Positions 1 through 8,879 of a stretch of 64,000 nt of DNA are shown here, one piece after another. This DNA comes from Nitrincola tibetensis (GTDB taxonomy: Bacteria > Pseudomonadota > Gammaproteobacteria > Pseudomonadales > Balneatricaceae). The notes below the pieces were generated by a model. The model made no database searches, was not told the DNA's origin, and saw nothing but the letters and a program-made list of their open reading frames with translations. The translations under genes were made by a program, and so were the position numbers. The stretch's first letter is position 1. Each line of letters starts with the position of its first letter. The stretch spans positions 99,487-163,486 of the forward strand of contig NZ_QKRX01000009.1 of assembly GCF_003284585.1 (NCBI RefSeq), given 5' to 3'.

Positions 1-530
1 ATACCGTAATTCAGAGTTTTCCAATAAATCTGGCAATAGCCAAGGCAATTTCGTCGCATCAAGCAAGGCATAGGTAGCCATCGGTGGCATATGACTACCA
101 TAATGAACCACTTCCGCTTGACTAGGGTACACCTCACCAAAAAAGTCAGTATGAAGTTCATCAGGTAACGTTTTTTTGGCTCTTGTCCAAACTGAGCATC
201 AAGTGGCTCAATCCCTTGCATTCGCTTTATCTTCAAGCTATCAAGAAAGACTTCGGGCTTAACAGAAATGCGTTGGATCGGGCCTAACACCACGGGACAG
301 CCTGCCTGAATGCTTTGAAATAGAACCTCTCCCCATTCTTCGGGATACTCTTTTATCCAAGCCTCCGCTGGTAAAATCTTTGAAGCCCAATGCAGCCAAT
401 AGCCGTCAAGCGCTATTTCCGATCTTACCTGCTCCTCGAACTCATGAGGACCCGAGCACTGGACAGCGGCAATAAGCTCGAACAGCTCCCCCTCACGCGA
501 TGCGCGACAGAAACCAAGTAAAGGAATCAT
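1..530 (-). CDS. DUF4123 T6SS adaptor paralogue, partial, frame-shifted at A7
   Basis: This is the start of a second DUF4123-type effector adaptor; it runs off the left edge. The frame from ATG 530 begins MIPLLGFCRASREGE and is open to the A7 run at 171-177. The homology then continues in the -1 frame, where the DUF4123 signature MPPMATYALLDATKLPWLL appears, matching IPPMRTYAILDAARVPLLL in the adaptor at 4653-5951. The N-terminal halves also align (GYWLHWASKILPAEAW against GYILYSVENAMPAIQWL), so the two are paralogues. No good Shine-Dalgarno precedes ATG 530; an in-frame stop lies at 612-614. It is the last gene seen of the T6SS island and would serve an effector beyond the window. It is either a broken gene, a sequencing error, or a product of programmed -1 frameshifting. 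Confidence 0.7.
   Translation of the reverse strand, partial: MIPLLGFCRASREGELFELIAAVQCSGPHEFEEQVRSEIALDGYWLHWASKILPAEAWIKEYPEEWGEVLFQSIQAGCPVVLGPIQRISVKPEVFLDSLKIKRMQGIEPLDAQFGQEPKKRYLMNFILTFLVRCTLVKRKWFIMVVICHRWLPMPCLMRRNCLGYCQIYWKTLNYG
171..177 (-). other. A7 slippery heptamer at the DUF4123 frame change
   Basis: On the minus strand the zero frame reads CCA AAA AAA CGT. This is an X XXY YYZ heptamer (A AAA AAA) in exactly the phase where a -1 slip moves reading to ACG TTA, the frame holding the DUF4123 domain. A deletion or miscount of one base in the homopolymer would look the same. Confidence 0.45.
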
Positions 531-760
531 GGGAAAATAGTGAAACGCTGAGTATGAAAAAAAACCAATATTAATGGCGAATAAGAAGCGTTGTGTGCCG
601 AGATCACAAGCCTAGATGACGCGGAAATGAGACGTTTAATGTCAATATGATGTTGCTTCCATGTTAATGCTATAACCAAAGACAAGAGTCACATAAGTAA
701 ACGTGAGTTGTCAACCTATAAGCTTAGTGCTGCTTAGGCTTTTGCAGTAGAGCTGTTTTA

Positions 761-1717
761 TCACGCATAGGGCAAATAATCCGGATAAAGCTCCGTACGT
801 GGATTTTTCATAAATGCCTCTATCGCCGCTTCCGTCTTACGCTTTTTGAATGGAAACTGAGGTAAAAACTGTAGGCGAGCGAAGTGAAACTGAACATAAT
901 CGAGATAATTTACATACTTTGGCTTGCGCTTTGGCCCTAACTGATCGACCCATTGCGCATTTGGGTTGGCAATAAAATCGTTAATAAAGTCGCGTAAATA
1001 GTAGGCTTGGTATTTCACGAGCGATCGAACAATAGCACAGTTTCCACCTAAGCTGAGCACACCATTTTTTTGGTACCTTGGGATGGGCAGCCAAATATTC
1101 AAAGGGCCATTCATATTGTAGGGATCTCGTATGTCATTGCGCATGGGAATATGCGCTTCTACCACCTGCAAGGGGTCATCTGTTCCTTCCGGAAACTGGA
1201 TACAAACAAAACTCCCCCTGATCCACGTATACATAATGCGCCGTTTACGATCGATTCGATAGGGATTGCCAACGGCCAGATTTAACAAGATCCAAGGCAA
1301 GACTATCAAGCTTATGCAAACAATACCAGCCACAATGCCGCGGCCGTGAAAATCCAACTGCTCGATTTTAAATTGGTCATAAGCCGTTCCATCACGCAGA
1401 AAGCCTGGATTGTCAGAGTCTTCATAAAACTCAAAAGTTGAGATAATATATGACTCACGGTATAACATCTTATGAATTGCCTTATAAGCAACCCCTGGTT
1501 CCCCATCCTTTGAAAACCACCCCGGATCGTAGGCTGGAGCACTTCCTAACATAATGGCAAAAAAGATTAGCTTAAACCATGTATTTAACCCCATAGAGGT
1601 CATCGACGGCACCTCTATCACATCCTCATCTATCCGTGTAATGGATAAGTTCATGGCTTCAATCACATCTGGGTTTTCCGTTGGATTGGGGATAAGTCGT
1701 AAAGGGGGTAATTGCAT
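761..1717 (-). CDS. Membrane protein of T6SS effector island, candidate immunity protein
   Basis: This 318-residue protein has two clear hydrophobic stretches, near residues 46-58 and 130-150 (GIVAGIVCISLIVLPWILLNL), followed by a soluble C-terminal domain rich in Tyr, Arg and Pro. It starts 19 bases after the stop of the VasX-like effector gene and shares its strand, so the two are probably co-transcribed. Immunity proteins to membrane-acting T6SS effectors usually sit in this position and are membrane-anchored, so immunity is the leading inference. The layout also resembles T6SS-linked proteins of unknown function (DUF6708-like), which I cannot confirm. Only the topology and the neighbourhood are directly seen. 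Confidence 0.6.
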   Translation of the reverse strand: MQLPPLRLIPNPTENPDVIEAMNLSITRIDEDVIEVPSMTSMGLNTWFKLIFFAIMLGSAPAYDPGWFSKDGEPGVAYKAIHKMLYRESYIISTFEFYEDSDNPGFLRDGTAYDQFKIEQLDFHGRGIVAGIVCISLIVLPWILLNLAVGNPYRIDRKRRIMYTWIRGSFVCIQFPEGTDDPLQVVEAHIPMRNDIRDPYNMNGPLNIWLPIPRYQKNGVLSLGGNCAIVRSLVKYQAYYLRDFINDFIANPNAQWVDQLGPKRKPKYVNYLDYVQFHFARLQFLPQFPFKKRKTEAAIEAFMKNPRTELYPDYLPYA

Positions 1718-1736
1718 CTGAAAATCCTATTCGTTA

Positions 1737-4544
1737 TTAAAGCTGTTTTGGGTCTTCGATTATTAAAGGCTCAACCATGCTAAAACTCTGTTTCTCCCCA
1801 TTAGGGAGAATCCGCTCATAGCGAATACCCAAGCGTAGTCTCGGCTGATTTGCATACGAAGACAGGTTGAGCGCCGCAACTCCCGGTCCCATCCATTCTG
1901 CCGTTATGCGCCCCCCTCCTACTCTTCGCGGATCAACTGTATCTTCCCAAGAAGAAAAGAATGAGCCTTGTGATCGCTCAACCCTGATGGATAACTGCCT
2001 TACTGCATCGGGATCCATTAACCCTGGGAAGTATATTTTTAAATACCCATCCCGATATTTAATATTCTCGACCTCGATATACCAGATAGCCTGCTCAAAG
2101 GTGCGCATCTCATCATGGAAGAGCTTTTTGAGCTTCATCTGTTCATCTAGTTTCGAAGCGTCGAACTCCATTAACTTTGTTGACTCATCTAACTGGATAC
2201 TAAACCTTTGAATCCTACTCATCCCCCAATACAGATCACTACTCCCCCAAAACCCCTCATAGACCCATTGTTCTAACTCTGAGCGTCTAACAGAAGCAAA
2301 TAAAATACCAAACGCGAGTAAAACACCGCCGATAATGGCCAAGGGGAGTGCAACTAAAGAAAGTTTAGCGCCAACCATAGCAAGTAAAGCAGAGCTAGAG
2401 CCGGTAAGAAATCCACCGATTAGTCCCGAGGACATCATAATGCTGCCAATTGCCTGCAGTGCATGACCCGTCATTAAGGCATAGTCCGAACGCTTATAGC
2501 CTTCATAACCTTGCGCGATAGAAATTAACAAACCAGCAGCAAGAGCGACACTTCCTGTTACTGAAGCTATAAAAGCACGACGTGACATATCCCCACTAGA
2601 CACACCAACCGTTGGACGCTCGGGAATGACAACTCTAGCCCCGGATAAGTTTGCTGCCAATCGGGCACTTAGCCGCCCCGAATCAGAAACCAAACGAATA
2701 AGGGTGGGTGATGCGTACAGCGCGCTTGCCGCAGCAACGACACCACTCAAAGCAACACTCAGCTGCACTGCGGGTAAATTTGCTAAAGCGCTCAGTTTGG
2801 ATCGAGCCCTGAAATTATTGGCTTGATGCCATTTCTGAACCGTACCAAACGCTCCATATATTGCAAACACCAAAGACATTCCCGACAATCCCAAACTGAG
2901 GTTACCTTTGCTCATGTCTCTCACATGTTCGTAAGCCACATAGTCCAACGTTAAATGCTGTGACATGCTTTGCCTGACACTGGCGTTTGACATGCCGGAA
3001 CCCGTTTGCGCAGATACAGGTTGCTCAAAAATATTGGACATATGACCACGTAAAAAGACTTCATAGTGCTGGGCAGCAACGTTTGATAAATCACCCGTTG
3101 ATATTTTTTGTGTACGTCTAACTACGCCTGATAGGGTCTCCATCTCACGAACAATGATACGGCTATTGCCTTCGTAAAACGTGGTAGCAATTTCAGTGTG
3201 TAGCTCAAAAAACAGCCTGTTCATGCGCTCCAGCACCTGTGCATCACGAATACTCTCGACCATTTCGGAAGCCACACCAACAAAGGTTGAAAGTAAATTC
3301 GCCCAAATCGAATCTTCTTCACTATTGTCTTTTAGTTTGTCCAACACGGTAGCAGGTGCTTGAGAGTTGAGCTTGATCCCGGAAACATAATGGCCGAGCT
3401 CACTGGCAACAAATCCAATGCACTTTTCACAGCCCTCCTCTTTCGCACCTTTTAACGCGAGCCGGACCTCATCATGCCAGCGCGGACGATTGGTTACGTC
3501 TAACGCCGACCAGAGTTCGATGATTTTCTTTTGAGATTTTTCGCGCTCACTGGGCCCGAACTTCGCAAAACGATGTCGCTGCTCATCGGCGGCACGGTTG
3601 AAAGGGTCCGAACTGACTATCTTGCGAGCCGCATAGGTCACGTTTTCCCAAAGAAAAATACCTCGCTTACGGTAGCGACGCTCAACATCTTTTTCAAAAT
3701 ATGGAACGGCCGCGATTGCCTTCGCGGTACTTAGAGCATAGTAATGGGTAGTTTCGTAGGCTTGAATATTCGCCTCAAGGACCTCAGCTAAACGCAGCAG
3801 TTCTTTTGCTTCCCCTAGAGTATCCTCAATAGCAACAATACGGGCTCGGGAATAACGCTCTTGATGGGTGTCTTTCATACGTTCAAAGGGCGTAATGTCC
3901 AAGTCGCCAATGGGGGTGTGACGCAGGACGTTGGCTTCCCGCTCTTCCGGTTTAATATGTTTAAAGTCCTCGATGTTGGCCAATTGGTCAAACGACATCG
4001 TGTGCGGATCTTCGCCATGCAAATCAATGGGCTGCATCACCTTGTTACGCCAAGTTTCATCACGCTCTAGAGTTTCGAACATAAATGCTGGCCAGCGTTC
4101 CTCGCTGTAGGCAATGTACGTATTAATTGCACAGGTATTAACATAGGCAAACGGCTCAGCCTCCATAAGTTGAGCGTCCCAACGGCCTCGGGCAGTCCCA
4201 TCTTTCCAGGTAAATTGATAATACTGAAATGTTTTTGCACAAGCCGTTGTTTCGTTTGGCGAATTGCAATCATCTGCTCGGGTTTGATAACGAAAAACCA
4301 ACCAATATTCTTTATCTGTAACACCACGCCCATCAATACTTAGATTACCGTAGATATAAAGATACCCTTGGCGCATGGAGGCCAACTGATGGTGAGGAGC
4401 TTGAGTAATACCCGCTGGCCGGGTCAATATTTGGGGTAATTTTTCTGTATCTTCCAACAATATATCGTCTGAAATAACGTAACGACATGGATAAATGGGA
4501 ATAATTTCCCTTGAGTCGCAACGAGCGATACTGTTTGATGACAT
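1737..4544 (-). CDS. VasX-like T6SS effector with MIX-type motif
   Basis: This 935-residue protein resembles the VasX family of T6SS effectors. The N-terminus has the family pattern IIPIYPCRYVI followed by MRQGYLYIY at residues 57-65, which fits the MIX consensus hRxGhhYhY. The middle is helical and charged. Residues from about 545 to 760 contain at least five hydrophobic segments (for example LSVALSGVVAAASALYA and LSLVALPLAIIGGVLLAFG), as in pore-forming, colicin-like toxins. The last ~150 residues look like a beta-rich soluble domain. It lies downstream of vgrG, PAAR and a DUF4123 adaptor and upstream of a candidate immunity gene. Delivery by the T6SS and membrane damage in target cells are inferred from family and context. 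Confidence 0.8.
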   Translation of the reverse strand: MSSNSIARCDSREIIPIYPCRYVISDDILLEDTEKLPQILTRPAGITQAPHHQLASMRQGYLYIYGNLSIDGRGVTDKEYWLVFRYQTRADDCNSPNETTACAKTFQYYQFTWKDGTARGRWDAQLMEAEPFAYVNTCAINTYIAYSEERWPAFMFETLERDETWRNKVMQPIDLHGEDPHTMSFDQLANIEDFKHIKPEEREANVLRHTPIGDLDITPFERMKDTHQERYSRARIVAIEDTLGEAKELLRLAEVLEANIQAYETTHYYALSTAKAIAAVPYFEKDVERRYRKRGIFLWENVTYAARKIVSSDPFNRAADEQRHRFAKFGPSEREKSQKKIIELWSALDVTNRPRWHDEVRLALKGAKEEGCEKCIGFVASELGHYVSGIKLNSQAPATVLDKLKDNSEEDSIWANLLSTFVGVASEMVESIRDAQVLERMNRLFFELHTEIATTFYEGNSRIIVREMETLSGVVRRTQKISTGDLSNVAAQHYEVFLRGHMSNIFEQPVSAQTGSGMSNASVRQSMSQHLTLDYVAYEHVRDMSKGNLSLGLSGMSLVFAIYGAFGTVQKWHQANNFRARSKLSALANLPAVQLSVALSGVVAAASALYASPTLIRLVSDSGRLSARLAANLSGARVVIPERPTVGVSSGDMSRRAFIASVTGSVALAAGLLISIAQGYEGYKRSDYALMTGHALQAIGSIMMSSGLIGGFLTGSSSALLAMVGAKLSLVALPLAIIGGVLLAFGILFASVRRSELEQWVYEGFWGSSDLYWGMSRIQRFSIQLDESTKLMEFDASKLDEQMKLKKLFHDEMRTFEQAIWYIEVENIKYRDGYLKIYFPGLMDPDAVRQLSIRVERSQGSFFSSWEDTVDPRRVGGGRITAEWMGPGVAALNLSSYANQPRLRLGIRYERILPNGEKQSFSMVEPLIIEDPKQL

Positions 4545-4652
4545 ATCCTCTGCCCTTCCCTGCTTTTTCTTGCAAAACTACATTTGATTGATGACGCGAT
4601 TACTCTAACGATTGCCCTATTACAGACTGAGCATTTAATTAATCGACTTATT

Positions 4653-5951
4653 TTACGTTGTATCACTGGACAGCTTCAGGCTCGCAACATTCACCAATCG
4701 GTTCAAACGAGTAGAGTCAGGCATGATGCAGCTTTGCTCTAGCTCATCAGCAAGTTCATCGCGATCAAGCAGGTTGTCATTTTCAGATAAGCAAAGGCTC
4801 AATAGTTGTCGAATTGCATTCCGATCTTGAAATTGATGCTTCTCTATGGAGTTCATGACAGACTCAAACAGTTCAACTGACATTCCTTGCTGTTCGACAA
4901 ACTGCTGCCGTAACCGGAAAACAAAAAGCTCTGTGCTGCGACGATTCAATTGGGCAATTAACCTTCGATCAAACGTCAATTCGCAGCCCATTTTTGGCAA
5001 CCCTTCGATAGGCTTAGTTGTAAAGAAATCGATACGATCCATCGAAATGCATAGCATTGAAGACATTACGTTAGGAGGCATCAATGCAAGCCCCTTAGCA
5101 GCCGATAAATGCATTAATACTATTAAAAAGAAATTACTTTCCCAAAAGCGGAAAAAAAGCCATTTTCCTTCTTCGTTTTTTACCTTAGTAAAGCGCCTAA
5201 AGTGATTGGCTAATTCATCAATCAAGGCGCGTGAACGAACATATACGCCTGGGTACTTATCCCATAGATCCGAAGCCATTCCTGTGACACTAAATAACTG
5301 ACGTGTGAATCGGTTATCTTCATGCAGTTCGACTAGATAGGGCGCTGCCGATTTCAAACTCTGCTCGGCTTCACCTTTAAACAGACATTGATAGTCTAAA
5401 TCAGAACTTTCTAAGCGATCTAGGAGTAAAGGCACACGTGCTGCATCTAAAATTGCATAAGTTCGCATTGGCGGTATCTGCTCATCTTTACGATATCGGG
5501 TAATGTCTACAAAAGAGGACTCCATTTCTGCAAAGAGATAAGGGCGCAGAGATTCCGGCACACTGAGTTTATCCAGCACGCCTTCTTGCAAACCGAGTGG
5601 ACTGATATCGCTCAACAGGTGTTGTGTAAGCCAATCATCAACATCAAAATCATCAGGGTTCGGCACATATTCTTTTAATTCACCGATTACGACCGGATGC
5701 TCCGATGAAGTTTGCCGAGCCAGCGCAATCGCAGCAGAGTTTACACCCCGCTGGGCAAGCCATTGAATCGCAGGCATCGCATTCTCTACGGAGTAAAGAA
5801 TGTAACCTTTATTTAGCAGAGACTCGCGCGCGACCTCTGTGTAATCCTCAAGATCTTTCGCCCAAATCGCAACTAAAACAACACATTGGTTTTGCCCATC
5901 GGGGGTTAAGGTTTTTACGAAACATTGACCAACCCAAGCAAGATAGCTCAT
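4653..5951 (-). CDS. DUF4123 domain T6SS effector adaptor (Tap/Tec-like)
   Basis: DUF4123 proteins are chaperones that load a cognate effector onto VgrG. The domain starts near residue 160 with MRTYAILDAARVPLLLDRLE and continues to the characteristic YLVEL and FFRFWE segments near residues 210 and 265. The N-terminal ~140 residues form an extra domain shared with the frame-shifted paralogue at the left edge. I chose ATG 5951 because AAGGA lies 9 bases upstream; ATG 5960 touches that AAGGA directly and would add three residues. It sits between the PAAR gene and the VasX-like effector gene, the usual place for an adaptor specific to that effector. Confidence 0.85.
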   Translation of the reverse strand: MSYLAWVGQCFVKTLTPDGQNQCVVLVAIWAKDLEDYTEVARESLLNKGYILYSVENAMPAIQWLAQRGVNSAAIALARQTSSEHPVVIGELKEYVPNPDDFDVDDWLTQHLLSDISPLGLQEGVLDKLSVPESLRPYLFAEMESSFVDITRYRKDEQIPPMRTYAILDAARVPLLLDRLESSDLDYQCLFKGEAEQSLKSAAPYLVELHEDNRFTRQLFSVTGMASDLWDKYPGVYVRSRALIDELANHFRRFTKVKNEEGKWLFFRFWESNFFLIVLMHLSAAKGLALMPPNVMSSMLCISMDRIDFFTTKPIEGLPKMGCELTFDRRLIAQLNRRSTELFVFRLRQQFVEQQGMSVELFESVMNSIEKHQFQDRNAIRQLLSLCLSENDNLLDRDELADELEQSCIMPDSTRLNRLVNVASLKLSSDTT

Positions 5952-5992
5952 AACACGCATTCCTTTACAGTCAGATCTGCTATCAATGTCAA

Positions 5993-6250
5993 TTAAACCT
6001 CACTTTGAGAAGCTCCCGACGTAATTTGTCCGCCACCCGATGTTCGGCAGCCAACATAGGCGATGGGCTTGCCATCATCTAATGCATGGGCCGCCCCCTG
6101 AACAATCACGCAGCCGCAAGAAGCTCTATCTCCGACACGCGCCACAGGGCTGCCCTCGACAATTGCAGAGCCACCACTCACAATGACGCCTCTTCCGTGC
6201 CCTTTTCTAGGACAAATATGTGAATCTCCAACTCGTGCTATCGCTGGCAT
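5993..6250 (-). CDS. PAAR domain spike-tip protein
   Basis: This 85-residue protein is a stand-alone PAAR protein, which caps the VgrG trimer and sharpens the T6SS spike. It has the repeated glycine-rich pattern ARVGD, IVEGSPVARVGD and PIAYVGC, with His and Cys residues placed as Zn ligands (HICPRKGHG, CGC, GCRTSGGG). It begins 3 bases after the vgrG stop, indicating translational coupling. There is no fused toxin domain, so the cargo should be the separate VasX-like protein. Confidence 0.92.
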   Translation of the reverse strand: MPAIARVGDSHICPRKGHGRGVIVSGGSAIVEGSPVARVGDRASCGCVIVQGAAHALDDGKPIAYVGCRTSGGGQITSGASQSEV

Positions 6251-6253
6251 AAT

Positions 6254-8341
6254 TTAGTCCTTCTTCTCTTCACATTCTTCACATATAGGCTGAACTTCAT
6301 TTGCAGCTAAATTCAACGTAGGAACTTGAGAGCCACCACTTCCCCCCATGGATACAGCCCCCTTAAGGCGAATATTGGGTGCTTCTAATGTGATACCTGA
6401 GCCATCAAGAATAATCCTGCCAGCGGGCCCAGAAATAATAAACCTCTCGAACGCCATCAAATGATGCACGCCTGTATTCGTTGTGATTTTACTGCCGACA
6501 TCAAGCTTATAAGCACCTGAAACCTGACCATCAAAATTGCGTCCTGCTTGATATAAATGATCGCCATGAATGCCTTGTTTTAAGATATTTCCAACATTTT
6601 CAATACGATCTTTAGCATACTGTTCGTGCTGAGTACGGCCCACAGAGTAGTGAACATCACGACCTATTGAGTATTGTGCATCCTGTCCGATGGATTCCTG
6701 ATGATCATTTCCAACGTTTATGGTCTTATTGTTTTCGATACTCTCGGTTTGATCATTGCCAACAGATTTAGACCGATTGTGTCCGATCTGATGCATTTCA
6801 TCGTTGAGAATCACTGTATTATGGTCTTTTTGGGCATGAAGATAGATTTCTTCATTACCCGCGCTATCCTCAAACGAAAACTCATTAAACCCCTTCCCCT
6901 TATGGGTTTTACTGCGAATAGTAGAGCGGGTTTTATTGGCAGGTAGGCTGTTTGGTGGCATCTGTTCGGCATTGTAAACACGCCCCGTAATGATCGGACG
7001 ATCCGGGTTGCCGTCGTAAAAGTCGACGATGACCTCTTGGCCTATGCGCGGGATGTAAATCGAGCCCCAGTTTTTACCGGCCCACTGGTGGCTAACGCGC
7101 ACCCAGCAGGAACTATTTTCATTGTTCTGACCGTAGCGATCCCAAGGAAACTGGATTTTGACACGGCCATATTCATCGGTGTAGATCTCTTCGCCCTCAG
7201 GGCCGACCACCTTGGCATGCTGCGGGCCGAGCATTTTTGGCCAGCCAGTTTTAAGCGGTGGACGGTAAACACGCGAGGCAGGCATGCAGACAAATTCGTT
7301 TTCGTAGCCGCGACTTTCTTCATCACGGCTGGTGTAGCTGTAGTCTTCGGCTCGGTGCTGGACGCTGACCAGTAAGTAGGTGTCGAGCTCTTGGGCGGCG
7401 TCATCATGGCGCACCAGTTCAAATTTATGGCCGCTGCGAAAACTACGGCAGTGACTTTTGCCAAAGACTTGATCGTGCAGGGCTTCGTTATGCTCGGTGC
7501 GCAGGCGAATGAGTGGCTCGCCCAGAAGTTTGCTTTGATAACGTCCGGGATAAGTAAACTGCTCGAAACGCTCAACGCCCAGCACGTCCATTATGGCCTT
7601 GTCAAAGGTTTGCAGGCGATCAGCAGGCTTGGTGAAGTCATAGTCACGGTGGACAAGACGCCCTGTGCGAAATTCGTGCTGGTGCGACCAGGCAAAGATA
7701 GCATCTTCGCTCAAACCGCTGCTGCGGTAACTGACCTTACCTTCCTCACAGACATTCGTTCCAATGTCGTGATCGGACAGAATCATGGTGTGTTTATCGG
7801 CTTCGTGCTTAAAAAAGTAATAGATGCCCTCTTCTTCAAACAAACGCGAGAGAAAGGTAAAGTCACTTTCTTGATACTGAACACAGTACTCTCGTACAGG
7901 GTGTTGGCCGAATAAGCGAAACTCGAAATCATTAAAGCCATTGTCAGCAAAGACTTCGCTAGCAATCTGGCGGATGTCTTTGTTTTGGAATATTTTTGAA
8001 TCGCTAGTTTGCGTTAAAAACCAGAACCAGGGCACCACTTCTGCGCGATAACTGCGCAGATCTTGGAGTTGCTGGCCTTCTTCACGAAAGCGTCGAACAT
8101 GGGCGTTGATTAGGCTGTAGGTGTCTGTTTTGAGCCCCTGATCGTCGGTCTGCATGATTTTAAGCGTGACATTTCGGCCAACAATGTCGGCGGCCTTCAC
8201 CGATGCGCTTTCGGAGTAGAGTTCGATTTCGAATGAAAAGAGGCTCGACATCGCCTCTTCGCCTTCTATTCGAGTCAATAAAAAAGCGTCTTCACCGAGC
8301 GGAGTGTCGATGGCGAGTAAGCGGGATTTTTGTGAATACAT
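6254..8341 (-). CDS. vgrG: Type VI secretion tip protein VgrG (TssI)
   Basis: VgrG trimerises to form the puncturing spike of the T6SS. The 695-residue protein has the gp27-like N-terminal part (LFSFEIELYS, then YCVQYQESDFTFLSRLFEEEGIYYFF cut here to its core QESDFTFLSRLFEEEG), the gp5 OB-fold (GRVKIQFPWDR, SSCWVRVSHQWAG, IPRIGQEVIVDFYDGNPDRP) and a C-terminal beta-helix of valine-glycine repeats (KSVGNDQTESIENN, DVHYSVGR). No toxin domain is fused to the end, which closes with a Cys-rich ICEECEEKKD tail. An in-frame TTG precedes the chosen ATG. It leads an orphan island; no sheath, baseplate or ClpV genes are in the window, so it must use an apparatus encoded elsewhere. Confidence 0.95.
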   Translation of the reverse strand: MYSQKSRLLAIDTPLGEDAFLLTRIEGEEAMSSLFSFEIELYSESASVKAADIVGRNVTLKIMQTDDQGLKTDTYSLINAHVRRFREEGQQLQDLRSYRAEVVPWFWFLTQTSDSKIFQNKDIRQIASEVFADNGFNDFEFRLFGQHPVREYCVQYQESDFTFLSRLFEEEGIYYFFKHEADKHTMILSDHDIGTNVCEEGKVSYRSSGLSEDAIFAWSHQHEFRTGRLVHRDYDFTKPADRLQTFDKAIMDVLGVERFEQFTYPGRYQSKLLGEPLIRLRTEHNEALHDQVFGKSHCRSFRSGHKFELVRHDDAAQELDTYLLVSVQHRAEDYSYTSRDEESRGYENEFVCMPASRVYRPPLKTGWPKMLGPQHAKVVGPEGEEIYTDEYGRVKIQFPWDRYGQNNENSSCWVRVSHQWAGKNWGSIYIPRIGQEVIVDFYDGNPDRPIITGRVYNAEQMPPNSLPANKTRSTIRSKTHKGKGFNEFSFEDSAGNEEIYLHAQKDHNTVILNDEMHQIGHNRSKSVGNDQTESIENNKTINVGNDHQESIGQDAQYSIGRDVHYSVGRTQHEQYAKDRIENVGNILKQGIHGDHLYQAGRNFDGQVSGAYKLDVGSKITTNTGVHHLMAFERFIISGPAGRIILDGSGITLEAPNIRLKGAVSMGGSGGSQVPTLNLAANEVQPICEECEEKKD

Positions 8342-8537
8342 CAATGTAACCTACTGTTTAGCAGGACTGATGCTCATAGAAAAACGAAGCTGACAGCGTT
8401 TAGGCTCAGCACAGTTTGTGTTCGTCCATGAAGCAACGACTAATTCCTTGTTGTAAAGCGAGTATTTAAACAATTAATGAGCGGTTAGGTCAACCCTTAC
8501 TGATATTTTCCATCTTTCCATCCATCACCAACACAAG

Positions 8538-8828
8538 CTAATTTACCAACCATCGCAGCAATGCAAAACTGACCATTCCAACAATAATCGTCGTCAATAA
8601 GTCTTTGCGGACCCAAGCAACAACGGCAGCGATGCCTCCAGCCATCAGCCAGGGATTTCGCCAATCTAACCATAAACTGCCCTGTGGCATTGCAATGGCA
8701 CCGAAGGCTGATAAACCACTCGTCTGCGCAAGCGTACCAAATATAATTCCAAAGGGTATCGCACCTACAATCAGTGGCAAAGTGGCTTGAGCGCCCGCTA
8801 GAAATTCGTGCCGAGGTGAAGAGTTCAT
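8538..8828 (-). pseudogene. In-frame azlC-azlD deletion fusion (branched-chain amino acid exporter remnant)
   Basis: Residues 1-47 match the N-terminus of AzlC permeases ([20 protein letters not shown]). Residues from about 50 to 96 match the C-terminus of the small partner AzlD ([20 protein letters not shown] followed by a Leu/Val-rich last helix, [14 protein letters not shown]). The normal pair is about 230 plus 105 residues, so an internal deletion of roughly 0.8 kb seems to have joined the first gene to the second in frame. The product keeps two or three hydrophobic helices and is unlikely to transport. The precise joint, near residue 47, is inference. It lies between vgrG and sbcC with no partner genes. 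Confidence 0.7.
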
Positions 8829-8879
8829 ATCAACCTTATTGAAGAGACGCTAAAAATGAGGGTCGCGTGTTATTCGCTT

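Noticed and set aside
7042..7575. 177-residue minus-strand frame inside vgrG
   Set aside because: It lies within the conserved VgrG OB-fold region in another frame, with a composition typical of a shadow frame and no RBS.
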